This document shows positions 52,643 through 61,369 of a stretch of 64,000 nt of DNA, in pieces. The DNA comes from Chitinophagaceae bacterium UBA3961. GTDB lineage: Bacteria > Bacteroidota > Bacteroidia > Chitinophagales > Chitinophagaceae. Position 1 is the first letter of the stretch. Every line of letters starts with the position of its first letter. The notes under the pieces were generated by a model that was given only the letters and a program-made list of their open reading frames with translations, made no database searches and was not told where the DNA came from. The stretch is taken from positions 3,104 to 67,103 of the forward strand of contig DGDD01000145.1 of NCBI GenBank assembly GCA_002385265.1, read 5' to 3'. The position numbers and the translations under genes are program-made.

Positions 52643-53113
52643 ATTTAGAGTTTTAAGTTATTTAGTTTTGAGTTTTTGAGTTTTGCGCAGCTTCGCTGCT
52701 TGGCGAGTTCACCGCGGAGACCGCCAAGAGCGCGGAGATGTCGCGAAGGTTTTTTGAAACCACAGATAACTTCAGATTTTAAATATAGATACCACAGATT
52801 AGAGTCTGTTATTCGTAGTGTATAACAGAATACTCAGCCCCTAATCTGTGGTAAATCTGTCATAATTTGTGCGGATCCGTGGTCAAAAAAAATATTCCCC
52901 GCAAACATAGGAGCGCGCAGAGACCGCGGAGAAGTCGCAGCGTTTTTCGTTGCGAACCGTTGTGACCTTTGATTCTTTGCGGTAATGGGAAAAGAAGGGG
53001 AGGGAGTTGTGAGTTATTAAGTTTTAAGTTTTTTAGTTTTGGGTTTTTGAGTTATCTGTTTTAAAATGATCCTTCGGTAAACAACAATTAATCAATCAGT
53101 GTAACAAACGAAA
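52643..53113. repeat. Repeat mosaic (modules F, B, D, B, F)
   Basis: GAGTTTTAAGTTATTTAG-type words (52647-52686) occur again at 53008-53058 and bracket a B variant (52688-52755), a CACAGATT block in both orientations (52757-52890) and GCGCAGAGACCGCGGAG words (52905-52990). This nested symmetric order is unusual among the mosaics. No gene is supported. Confidence 0.7.
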
Positions 53114-53836
53114 ATGAATATACACCGACTTTCGAATCCTTATTCACTGGCTTGGACGGCACAAGAGGCAATTGATGAATGGATGGGCCAGAGATCGAAC
53201 CCGTTGATATGTGTGGCATCGGGTTCCTCGCCCGAGGCCTTGTACCAGCGTTGGGTAGATGCCTATAGAAACGGCGAACAACGGTATCAAAAATGGAATT
53301 ATGTTGGTTTGGACGAATGGTGGGGTTTGGGAAAAGATGATGCCGGCAGCTGCGCCGATTTCTTATTAGAAAAAGTTTTCAGTCCGCTTCAACTCAACAC
53401 CGATCAATACACGTATTTTAATGGCAAAGCCACGGATCCAAATGAAGAGTGTGCCAGAATAGAACAATATGTGAAAGCGAAAGGAGGAATTCATCTGGCG
53501 GTACTGGGGTTGGGAATGAACGGCCATATTGGTTTGAACGAACCGGGATCTACCATTACCGATCGAACACGCACCACCGCCCTCTCACAAACTACAATAG
53601 ATGTAGCACAGAAATACTTCACCATTCCTACAATGCTTTCTACCGGAATAACACTCGGCATAGCCAATTTATTGGAAGCAGAACACCTTGTTATTCTGGT
53701 TCAAGGAAAGCACAAAGCACCGATCGTAAAAGAATGGCTTACGGGTGCATTTAATGAAAACCTTCCTGCTAGCCTACTTATGCATCATGAAAATTTACAT
53801 GTGTTTTTAGATCAAGAAGCTGCATCGTTGATTTAA
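53114..53836 (+). CDS. Glucosamine-6-phosphate deaminase-like sugar isomerase (NagB family)
   Basis: A 240-residue cytosolic enzyme of the NagB/6-phosphogluconolactonase fold. Phosphate-binding ICVASGSSPEALYQ, WNYVGLDEWWGL and the key loop VLGLGMNGHIGLNEPGS favour glucosamine- or galactosamine-6-phosphate deaminase/isomerase over 6-phosphogluconolactonase. It is somewhat shorter than E. coli NagB (266 residues) and may lack the allosteric site. It is followed by the VanZ gene after 20 bp. Confidence 0.83.
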   Translation: MNIHRLSNPYSLAWTAQEAIDEWMGQRSNPLICVASGSSPEALYQRWVDAYRNGEQRYQKWNYVGLDEWWGLGKDDAGSCADFLLEKVFSPLQLNTDQYTYFNGKATDPNEECARIEQYVKAKGGIHLAVLGLGMNGHIGLNEPGSTITDRTRTTALSQTTIDVAQKYFTIPTMLSTGITLGIANLLEAEHLVILVQGKHKAPIVKEWLTGAFNENLPASLLMHHENLHVFLDQEAASLI

Positions 53837-53856
53837 AATATGCCTTAACTTTAGTT

Positions 53857-54363
53857 ATGGCGAAGCCGGAAAATAAGAAGTGGATTTGGGTGGTATTGGC
53901 AATCTTTTTGCTGATATTAACCAGGTTCATACTTTTTAAAAAATCGCCCGGTTATTACAAAGCTTATTTTTCCAATGAGTATTCTATTAAAACATTGAAA
54001 GAAGGCTGGCGTCAAGCAAATGTAAAACCATTTGCTACACTTACTTTGTTGGCAAAAAGCAAGCGTTTGACCACTTCTTACAAGATCGATAATATAGCGG
54101 GTAATGTGTTGGGATTTGTGCCGGTAGCTTTTTTGCTTTCCTTGCTCTTTAGCGGCAGGGGCCTCGCTTTGCGCGTTATTGGTATTACTTTTCTGATTAG
54201 TCTCTTTTTTGAATTGATTCAATTGTTTTCAGGTTTGGGCTCTTTTGATGTAGATGATTTGTTTTTGAATTCCATCGGAGGAGCGCTTGGCGCATGGATC
54301 TATTATGTATTCACGCCTAGTGAAAATCAAACCATTTCTTATTCTTCGATGTCTGTTCAATGA
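53857..54363 (+). CDS. VanZ-family membrane protein
   Basis: A 168-residue protein with four hydrophobic helices (about 10-25, 75-97, 103-123, 131-150). The VanZ-like pattern is visible in NIAGNVLGFVPVAFLLSLLF, FELIQLFSGLGSFDVDDLFLNSIGGALGAW. Such proteins are linked to teicoplanin resistance in Gram-positive bacteria, but their role here is unknown. TAACTTTA lies 3 nt before the ATG, so it may be transcribed on its own despite the 20-bp gap to the NagB-like gene. Confidence 0.85.
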   Translation: MAKPENKKWIWVVLAIFLLILTRFILFKKSPGYYKAYFSNEYSIKTLKEGWRQANVKPFATLTLLAKSKRLTTSYKIDNIAGNVLGFVPVAFLLSLLFSGRGLALRVIGITFLISLFFELIQLFSGLGSFDVDDLFLNSIGGALGAWIYYVFTPSENQTISYSSMSVQ

Positions 54364-54697
54364 TTACTTGAATGGGTTATATTTTCGGTTAAAGCTCCGC
54401 GTTATATAGTGTCTTTGGCTGCTCCTTTTGAGTTGCCGGGTAGTAGTTTATTATAGCAAGTTTCATTTTTTAGGGGTCTTATTCTACTTGATCGAAATCA
54501 AGTCTAAACTAAATACCTACAAGGAACCCATTATTTTATTCAGAAGTATTTGTATTTCATTGATGTATAGAGATAGGATTGGTGTGTTAATCAGTACTTT
54601 TTAATATTATTGTTAGGTAGTCTTATGAAGAAGATTATCTTTTTAAAGTTTTCAATAATGGAATTTTGATGTTGAAACAAAGAGATAGGAGTAAGCT
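54364..54697. other. Intergenic gap upstream of the PAS kinase
   Basis: No repeat module, hairpin or exact promoter match was seen. A 14-codon frame (54625-54669, MKKIIFLKFSIMEF) just ahead of the kinase has no supporting evidence. This gap is unusual here because it contains none of the intergenic modules. Confidence 0.5.
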
Positions 54698-57274
54698 ATG
54701 AAAAAGTCCATGACGATCAATGCCAGCAAATTAGGTCGATCTTTCGATTCTAATCTGATTGCCTCCTTTGATGGAACGGTGAGCTATCTAAGCAAATCGG
54801 CTAAAGACTTATTTGAAAAATTAGCCATCACCGGTCTTCATTCACTCGGTGCAATTTTCAAACAAGTGGTTGATGAAGACGGAAGGGAATTGAAAGAAGC
54901 TGACTTACCTCATCATCAAATTATTTCGGGCAAAGAAAAAAAAGCACAGAAACTAATTGGATTTTCCTGTACTGGAAAAGAGATTCAATGGTTCAATGTT
55001 CAAGCGGAAGCTCGCTATTCGAAATTGGGATTGCCACCATCGCTTACACTTTATTTTATAAAGGATGAGAATTATCGCTTACCTGTTGCCAATTTTCCGG
55101 GCATTACCCAGGCTGATTTCTTGGAATACATCGATGAAGGCTATATTCTGGTAGATCAAGAATGGTGCGTTCAATATTTCAACCGCAAGGCAAGCGAATT
55201 CGCTTTTTCTGTTCTTAAAACCTATTTTAAAAGCGGTGTTTGCATTCTCGATTACACACCTCCGGAATTGCACAATGACCTACTTGAGCGTTTAAAAGCA
55301 GCTTTAAAAGGAGAAACCATACACAGTCAAAGTAAGATCAAACTCGATGATCAAACAATTTACTACGATTTATCGTACATGCCTTACTTCACCAATGGAA
55401 AGGCTACCGGTGTGATCATTCGGATGAAAGACGTTACCCAACATGCGCTCTTGAAAAAGGAATTGGATGAATCGAACGAACGGTTTTTGGCCGCAGCAGT
55501 AGCCAGTTACGATCTGATCTGGGAACGCGATTTTGAAGAGGATAAATATCATTTTCCCAGTGGTCATTCAAAAATATTTGGATATGATGTTTCTGAAGTA
55601 GATCGTGTTGAAATATTCTTAAATAAAGTAATTCATCCCGACGATAGAGTGATGCTTGTTGAGTTTTTAAAGACTTGTTACGAAAAAAAGACACAAGAAA
55701 TCAACTATCCATTGTTACGGTATGTAACAAAAGAGGGTGAAACTCGGTATGTAAAGGCTCGATCATTTATCAACTATAACAGAGCCGGAAAACCCAAAAA
55801 AAGTATTGGATTCTTGCATGATATTACTGATTCCTATGTAGCAGAAAAAGAATTAAGAACCAGTAACGAACGATATGAGTTAGCCACAAAGGCAAGTTTG
55901 GATGTGATTTTTGAATTGGATTTTAAAACAGATCTGTTCACTTTCAGCGAAGCATTTAGTCGTTTGTTTGGGTACAATCATTTAGAGAAATGGTCACGCG
56001 AACGATTCTTTACCGAAGTCATTCATCACGACGATCGAATGAAAGTACGTCAGTTTTCCCAGTCTTGTTTTGATCAGCAACGGGTAATGTTTCAATATAT
56101 TCCACATCGGTATTGGAAAATAAACGGCGACATAAGTTATGTTCAAGTGCATGCGTATGTTACCTACGATGCGGATGGACAAACTCAAAAGATGGTAGGT
56201 ATCGTTCGTGATATTACAGAACAACACCTTCTTACCCTCTACCTGCAGAAAGCCATCGAGCGGTACGATTTGGTTGCAAAAGCTACTTCTGACATACTTT
56301 GGGAATGGGAACTGGAGAACGATAAGATCAAATTCTGGAACGAAGAATTGGGAAAACGATTTGGATATTCCGATTATTCAGAAGTGAGCCCCGATTGGTA
56401 TTTTGAAAAAGTACACCCCGATGATATTGATCGGTTGCGGAAATCTATTGACCGCTCATTGTACAACATGCTAGAAAGCCATACCTGCCAATACAGATTA
56501 CGCGACGCCAGCGGACGTTACCGAGAAGTACTCGACCGATCGTATGTTGTGTACAACGAAAATGGCGAACCTGCTCGTATAGCCGGTGCCATTCAAGACA
56601 TCAGCGAAATCAAGTTGCTTGAGCAAAGAATTATAGAGGAAACTTTGACCTATCAGAAGAAGCTGAATGAGATAGCTATTTATACCCAGGAAAAAGAGCG
56701 TGAAACCTTTGGTAAAGAGCTGCACGATAATATCAATCAGTTGCTGGCGATTTCATTGTTGTACTTATCGATGGGAAAATCAGATGAAGGGCAGCGCCTC
56801 GAAATGATCGACAAAACAACAGAAACCATAAAGAACGTGATACAAGAGATCCGTAATTTATCGAAACGAATGATCTCGCCGGTATTGGATGTAGGATTGG
56901 AAGAAGCCTTGCAATCGCTCTGCACCGATACTTCTACATTAACCCGAATCCCGGTTCGATTCTCAAAAGATCATTTTGAATACAAAGGATTGCCGGCCGA
57001 TATGCAACTCATGTTGTACAGAGTTTTGCAAGAGCAAATCAATAATATCATTAAACACGCGCACGCTTCTGAAGTAAACGTGAAATTAGGAGTAGCCAAT
57101 AACACCTTGCATCTTTCAATTCATGATAATGGACGAGGCTTCAATATTGATAATAAGTCGAAAGGCGTGGGAATGCGAAACATGAAAAGCAGGGTTGAAG
57201 CGTATCAGGGTTGTTTTGAGGTAAAATCTTCAGTAGGTAAAGGAACTGAGGTAGTAATTAAGATACCGGTGTGA
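54698..57274 (+). CDS. Multi-PAS sensor histidine kinase (HisKA_3/NarL type)
   Basis: An 858-residue cytosolic kinase without membrane helices. After a diverged N-terminal region come a PAS domain (about 140-255), then three PAS/PAC units of about 125 residues each, recognisable by IHPDDRVMLVEF, IHHDDRMKVRQF and VHPDDIDRLRKS and each ending in a GFLHDITD, GIVRDITE or GAIQDISE motif. Phospho-His 676 lies in GKELHDNINQLLAIS, typical of HisKA_3 kinases that pair with NarL/LuxR-type regulators. The ATPase has HDNGRGFNI and GVGMRNMKSRVEAYQG. No response regulator is adjacent, so the partner is elsewhere. The signal is unknown. Confidence 0.92.
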   Translation: MKKSMTINASKLGRSFDSNLIASFDGTVSYLSKSAKDLFEKLAITGLHSLGAIFKQVVDEDGRELKEADLPHHQIISGKEKKAQKLIGFSCTGKEIQWFNVQAEARYSKLGLPPSLTLYFIKDENYRLPVANFPGITQADFLEYIDEGYILVDQEWCVQYFNRKASEFAFSVLKTYFKSGVCILDYTPPELHNDLLERLKAALKGETIHSQSKIKLDDQTIYYDLSYMPYFTNGKATGVIIRMKDVTQHALLKKELDESNERFLAAAVASYDLIWERDFEEDKYHFPSGHSKIFGYDVSEVDRVEIFLNKVIHPDDRVMLVEFLKTCYEKKTQEINYPLLRYVTKEGETRYVKARSFINYNRAGKPKKSIGFLHDITDSYVAEKELRTSNERYELATKASLDVIFELDFKTDLFTFSEAFSRLFGYNHLEKWSRERFFTEVIHHDDRMKVRQFSQSCFDQQRVMFQYIPHRYWKINGDISYVQVHAYVTYDADGQTQKMVGIVRDITEQHLLTLYLQKAIERYDLVAKATSDILWEWELENDKIKFWNEELGKRFGYSDYSEVSPDWYFEKVHPDDIDRLRKSIDRSLYNMLESHTCQYRLRDASGRYREVLDRSYVVYNENGEPARIAGAIQDISEIKLLEQRIIEETLTYQKKLNEIAIYTQEKERETFGKELHDNINQLLAISLLYLSMGKSDEGQRLEMIDKTTETIKNVIQEIRNLSKRMISPVLDVGLEEALQSLCTDTSTLTRIPVRFSKDHFEYKGLPADMQLMLYRVLQEQINNIIKHAHASEVNVKLGVANNTLHLSIHDNGRGFNIDNKSKGVGMRNMKSRVEAYQGCFEVKSSVGKGTEVVIKIPV

Positions 57275-57578
57275 GTACAGGAACGAGGAGACGAGGATGA
57301 GAGGAAAGACAGAGAAAGAAGAGGGGGAGGAGCAGGGGGGGATGGTTAATAATTAAGAAGTAATAATTAATAATGGAACAGCCAGGGTAATTAATAATTA
57401 ATAATTAATAATGAAACAGCAGGAATACAGGAACGAGGAGACGAGGAAACACAGAAACGCCGCGTTATCGCTGCGACCGCAGCGCCGCCGCGGTAAAAAA
57501 CCTTAAGCCCAACGCCTTAAGCCTAACATCTAAATCCTAAAGCCTAACACCTAAAGCCTAACGCCTAACACCCAACAC
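57275..57578. repeat. Repeat mosaic (modules C, A, A, C, B, E)
   Basis: GAACGAGGAGACGAGGATGA directly after the kinase stop (57280-57340), two module A copies (57342-57420), module C (57421-57450), GCGTTATCGCTGCGACCGC (57462-57495) and CCTAAAGCCTAACACC words (57500-57585), the last touching the following gene. Confidence 0.75.
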
Positions 57579-57797
57579 CTAATTCTTAATCGACAACGCT
57601 CCCGACGGGCATTTCGCCACCGTAGCCTTGATCTCTTCAGTACTTCCGCCATCCATTGTAATCCAAGGACTTTCTTTCGGCTTGAAAACCGTTGGTAAGT
57701 TGCGCACGCAATTGCCGGAGTGAATGCATTTGCCCGATTGCCATACCACCGTGATCTCTCCGTTGGTATATTCTTTAACGATGTTTTTCTTGTCCAT
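57579..57797 (-). CDS. YjdI-like divergent [4Fe-4S] mono-cluster protein
   Basis: A 72-residue protein of the YjdI/Fer4_19 type: C-X5-C in GKCIHSGNCVRNLP, then a distant KCPSGAL. The four-Cys cluster set is reduced, as in this divergent ferredoxin-like family. In E. coli yjdI is adjacent to yjdJ (a small GNAT protein), and here too a small GNAT gene is directly upstream (50 bp). The function is unknown; an electron-transfer or iron-sulfur sensing role is plausible. Confidence 0.82.
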   Translation of the reverse strand: MDKKNIVKEYTNGEITVVWQSGKCIHSGNCVRNLPTVFKPKESPWITMDGGSTEEIKATVAKCPSGALSIKN

Positions 57798-57847
57798 ACC
57801 TACAATTTACTGTTTTTAATTCACTAATCAACAAATTCACCAATCAA

Positions 57848-58129
57848 CTAATTAACCACGTCTTGCCATTCTTTCATTCTCTTGAAAGTAGCATTGGCAA
57901 AGGGACAAAGCGGTACAATTTTCAGTCCTTTTTCTCTCGCCATCATCACGGCTTTTTCAACCAATTGTTTCCCTACACCCAAACCCTTCAATGATTCATC
58001 CACTTCCGTATGATCAATAATGATTTTGGTAGCACCGGCCCACACATAAGTCATTTCGGCTACTTGTATTCCATGCTGCTCCACATAGAAAGCACCTTTT
58101 TTGCCATCGTCTTTATGCAAGATTTCCAT
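57848..58129 (-). CDS. Small GNAT-fold acetyltransferase (YjdJ-like)
   Basis: A 93-residue single-domain GNAT protein from ATG 58129 (the frame is open to 58195 but then overlaps the OsmC gene deeply). The acetyl-CoA binding loop is GLGVGKQLVEKAV and the C-terminal half KIVPLCPFANATFKR is typical of the YjdJ/GNAT_like (PF14542) type. The substrate is unknown. It overlaps the upstream OsmC gene by 17 bp and precedes YjdI, giving an OsmC-GNAT-YjdI operon. Confidence 0.85.
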   Translation of the reverse strand: MEILHKDDGKKGAFYVEQHGIQVAEMTYVWAGATKIIIDHTEVDESLKGLGVGKQLVEKAVMMAREKGLKIVPLCPFANATFKRMKEWQDVVN

Positions 58130-58535
58130 AATTCGCGTCGGTTGGTATGAGAATTTTGTTTTCGAGAATTTTTGATACCGGACATTTACCGGCAATCACG
58201 AGCAGTCGGTCGCGTGTTTCTGCATTTACTTCTCCAAAATCAATATGTCGCTCAATGGTAGTGGTAATGGCACCGCTCACATTTGATTGTTCCATATTCA
58301 ATCGCACTTTTATAGTGGGGATATTCCATCCTTTTCGATCGATGTACATGCGCAAGGTCGAAAGGGTACAACCCGCCAATGCCGCCAACAGTGTGGTATA
58401 GGGGTCGGGTCCGCGATCCTTTCCATTGATGTCTGTAGGCTCATCCATAATTAAAGTACCCGCTCTCCACTGAATGCTGCAGAGATAAAGATCTGTTCCA
58501 ATTGAACCGGTAATGTCTTCTTTGAGTAGATTCAT
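58113..58535 (-). CDS. OsmC-family peroxiredoxin-like protein
   Basis: A 140-residue OsmC/YhfA-type protein that reduces organic hydroperoxides through two cysteines: Cys in AALAGCTLSTLRMYI and Cys in VIAGKCPVSKIL. It starts an operon with the GNAT and YjdI genes. TACCTTCG ends 4 nt before its ATG. A second, distinct OsmC gene lies at 62205-62609. Confidence 0.9.
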   Translation of the reverse strand: MNLLKEDITGSIGTDLYLCSIQWRAGTLIMDEPTDINGKDRGPDPYTTLLAALAGCTLSTLRMYIDRKGWNIPTIKVRLNMEQSNVSGAITTTIERHIDFGEVNAETRDRLLVIAGKCPVSKILENKILIPTDANYGNLA

Positions 58536-58544
58536 AGTACGAAG

Positions 58545-58700
58545 GTAAGATGAATTAATAATTGAGAATTAATAATTAAGAATGAGACAGCCGGGGTAAT
58601 TAATAATTAAGAATTAATAATTAATAATGAAACAGCCGAGAAGTAGGAACGAGGATATGAGGAGGCGAGGAGAGAGGAAATACAGAGACTGCTAGCGCTG
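58545..58700. repeat. Repeat mosaic (modules A, A, C)
   Basis: Two module A copies (58548-58593 and 58594-58635) are followed by GGAACGAGGATATGAGGAGG (58646-58680). The rest of the gap to 58989 (about 180 bp of plain sequence, then the redoxin operon terminator) has no gene. Confidence 0.75.
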
Positions 58701-58875
58701 CGGTTCCGCTTGTGCAAAAAAATCAAATACACGCTATTGTAACTATTCGTGTAATGGTAATAGATAGATTTTAAAACATTCGGATTGTTATCTTGACTTT
58801 GAATACCTAATGCAAACAGCATTACCGCACCTTCCTCCTGTTCTTCTTCCAGTTCTTTCTCTTTCAATTCCCTAA

Positions 58876-58910
58876 AACAAAAAAAGCCGTCACATCTCTG
58901 TAACGACTTT
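58876..58910 (-). terminator. Rho-independent terminator of the redox/membrane-protein operon
   Basis: On the minus strand AAAGTCGTTACA (58910-58899), loop GAGA, TGTGACGGCTTT (58894-58883) forms a 12-bp stem with two G-U pairs, followed by TTTG and TTTT. It lies 80 bp beyond the redoxin stop and ends the six-gene transcript. Confidence 0.8.
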
Positions 58911-58989
58911 CTCAATTCTTGTACCCTACGGGTTGGATTTATCGAACTTTATTGATGATTTTCAGGTAATTAGAAACTTACATGCTGTT

Positions 58990-59451
58990 TTACAAAATCA
59001 ATTGTTTTAAATGTAGGTCAATTCGTAAAAGTGCTCTATTCGGATCTGAACCAAATATAGACTCAATAATGATTCCATTTTTATCAACAATAATCCAATG
59101 TGGGGTTCCACCTGCTTGATAGATGTGAAATGTTTCAGCAAATCCTGCATCCTTATAATAGGGGAATCTAATAAACAATTCAGTTTTAGCGCTTTCAAGT
59201 TCATTCTGAGTTTTTTCAGGGCCTTCGAAGTGAGTGTGAATGCCAATGACGTTTATTTTATCTTCATTCTCATATACAAGTCTGTTAGCAAAGGGAATAG
59301 CCCTACCAATACAGCCAGGGCAGTGTAATGAAAATAAGAGAATAATAAGCGGTTTACCCCTGAAATCTACAACATTTGGCAAAGCGCATTCAAAAATAGG
59401 CTCTATTACCCAATCAACAATTTCACTTCCAATATTGAAATCAGTATTCAT
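58990..59451 (-). CDS. Redoxin (AhpC/TlpA-like thioredoxin-fold protein)
   Basis: A 153-residue thioredoxin-fold protein without signal peptide. The active-site pair is in LFSLHCPGCIGRA (Cys-Pro-Gly-Cys), the cis-Pro is in GGTPHWIIVDKNG, and GIHTHFEGPEKT is typical of TlpA/AhpC-TSA members. It is probably a cytosolic reductase or peroxidase. It is the last gene of the operon, 13 bp after the PurF-like gene. Confidence 0.85.
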   Translation of the reverse strand: MNTDFNIGSEIVDWVIEPIFECALPNVVDFRGKPLIILLFSLHCPGCIGRAIPFANRLVYENEDKINVIGIHTHFEGPEKTQNELESAKTELFIRFPYYKDAGFAETFHIYQAGGTPHWIIVDKNGIIIESIFGSDPNRALLRIDLHLKQLIL

Positions 59452-59464
59452 AGTTTATTCTTTT

Positions 59465-61366
59465 TTAGTAAGGTCTTTCTGTTTTTTTCTCAATAAAATT
59501 CACAAAAGAACGATTTGCTACATTATTTCCGCCTGGTGTGGGATAGTACCCTGTAAAACACCAGTTCCCTTTACTACTTGTGCAGGCATTTTTCAAGCCA
59601 TCAATATTCTGAAATATTATTTTCAAATCAGCTTTCATATTATCTGGCTTAAGCATTTGTGATATTTTTCTGGTTATCTCATCCGTATCAAGGTCTTCAT
59701 AAATTGCTGAAAGAAGGTTCTCTTGTTGATTTGTTGGTTTCTTTAATTCCATTAAAGCTTTTTCGTATGTACTATCTATCAACTTTTGATTATCATTCTC
59801 TTTATGTAATTCGATAGCTGCTTTAAACGCAATGAAGTTATTAAGAATAGACATATCTACTCCGTAGCAGTCAGGATACCGTATTTGCGGGGCAGAGGAA
59901 ACTATAATAATTCTTTGTGGATTCAGACGATCAAGGAGGTTTAATATGTTTTGTTTCAAGGTTGTGCCTCTCACAATGCTATCGTCTAAAACAACCAAAG
60001 TATCATTATTTTTTATATTTGCTCCGTAACATATATCATAAGCGGTGTTTACAAGAGATTCTCTGCCCTCGTCGCCAGCAATGAAAGTTCGTTGCTTGAC
60101 TTCTTTCGAAATTACTTTTTTAACACGTGGGCGTTTAGCCAGCAAGTCTTTAATTTCATCAAAACCAAGATGATTAGTTTTTGAATACAGTTCATTGGCT
60201 TTTATCTCATCAAATATTTCATTAATGCCATTTATTAATCCTTCAAAAGCTATTTTTGCCGTGCTAGGAATAAAACTGAATACAGTATTCTCTAAGTCAA
60301 AATTTATGGCTTTTAATACGTTTTTTGCTAAATTTTTTCCAAGACAATGTCTTTCATTATAAATATCTCCATCGTTCCACCTGCTGAAATAAATTCGTTC
60401 AAAAACACAGGATAATTTCTCTTTTGGCTCATTGATAATTACTTCCTCAAAATACCCATTTTGTTTTACTATAGCTGCATGTCCCGGTTTTAATTCGGAC
60501 ACTTGATTAAAATCAACATCAAAAACGGTTTGGATAACAGGTCGCTCACTGGCAACAACTACAATTTCATCATCTTTATAGTAGTAGGCGGGCCTTATGC
60601 CATTTGGATCTCTTATTACAAATGAATCTCCATTCCCCGTGATCCCTCCCATTACATAGCCCCCATCCCATTTTTCACTACTATCTTTAAGTACTTTAAC
60701 GACGTCAATATTAGTATCAATTAGTTTTAAGATCTCCGTTTTGCTAAGTCCTTCTTTTTCGTATTTCTGAAAAAGTCGTTCATTTTCCCGATCAAGTGAA
60801 TAAGCAATGTTCTCCATCACAACAGCAGTGTCTGATTTATCGGATAATTCCCGTTCAGAAGGACCTAGGTGTTCTATTAACTCACCAACATTGGTAAGAT
60901 TAAAGTTTCCGGCCACAACCAAGTTTCGCGCTTTGCTGTTGTTGCTTCTCTTAAAGGGATGGCAGTTTCGCACAGAGTTTTTACCAAAGGTTCCGTAGCG
61001 TAAGTGGCCCAAAATTACTTCCCCCATAAAAGGAATGTTGCTTTTCTGCCAATTAGCATCATCATAGTGCTCTGGATTTTTGGATTTTGCTTCGATAAAA
61101 CTTCGGTTTATTTGGAAAAATATATCGTTTGGGGCCTTTTCTTTAACAGAGCGTAGTCGGTCTATATAATTTACACCAGGGGACATACCTAATTTAAGAG
61201 TTGCAACACCTGCTCCATCCTGACCTCTATTAATGAGTTTTTCCATCAATTGATGCATTTTGTGTAGCCCGTAACGACTGGTGCCATACTTGTTTTGATA
61301 GAAGTGTAATGGTTTTAATAGACGTATATAAACCAGGCCGCATTCGTGTTTTATTGTATCGCTCAT
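59465..61366 (-). CDS. Amidophosphoribosyltransferase-like protein (long PurF homologue)
   Basis: A 633-residue class II glutamine amidotransferase fused to a phosphoribosyltransferase domain. Catalytic Cys 9 follows a short leader (KHECGLVYI). NRGQDGAGVA, GHLRYGTFG, GNFNLTN and SDTAVVMENI are the glutaminase motifs, and LVVLDDSIVRGTTLKQN is the PRPP loop. A long form of about 630 residues exists in many Bacteroidota besides canonical PurF. Here it lies inside an operon of redox and membrane proteins and is visibly A/T-rich, so a role outside bulk purine synthesis is possible. It is 3 bp after the membrane protein gene. Confidence 0.85.
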   Translation of the reverse strand: MSDTIKHECGLVYIRLLKPLHFYQNKYGTSRYGLHKMHQLMEKLINRGQDGAGVATLKLGMSPGVNYIDRLRSVKEKAPNDIFFQINRSFIEAKSKNPEHYDDANWQKSNIPFMGEVILGHLRYGTFGKNSVRNCHPFKRSNNSKARNLVVAGNFNLTNVGELIEHLGPSERELSDKSDTAVVMENIAYSLDRENERLFQKYEKEGLSKTEILKLIDTNIDVVKVLKDSSEKWDGGYVMGGITGNGDSFVIRDPNGIRPAYYYKDDEIVVVASERPVIQTVFDVDFNQVSELKPGHAAIVKQNGYFEEVIINEPKEKLSCVFERIYFSRWNDGDIYNERHCLGKNLAKNVLKAINFDLENTVFSFIPSTAKIAFEGLINGINEIFDEIKANELYSKTNHLGFDEIKDLLAKRPRVKKVISKEVKQRTFIAGDEGRESLVNTAYDICYGANIKNNDTLVVLDDSIVRGTTLKQNILNLLDRLNPQRIIIVSSAPQIRYPDCYGVDMSILNNFIAFKAAIELHKENDNQKLIDSTYEKALMELKKPTNQQENLLSAIYEDLDTDEITRKISQMLKPDNMKADLKIIFQNIDGLKNACTSSKGNWCFTGYYPTPGGNNVANRSFVNFIEKKTERPY

Positions 61367-61369
61367 GGT

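Noticed and set aside
54625-54669. 14-codon frame before the PAS kinase as a leader peptide
   Set aside because: No attenuator hairpin, no biased codons and no conservation data; too short to support.
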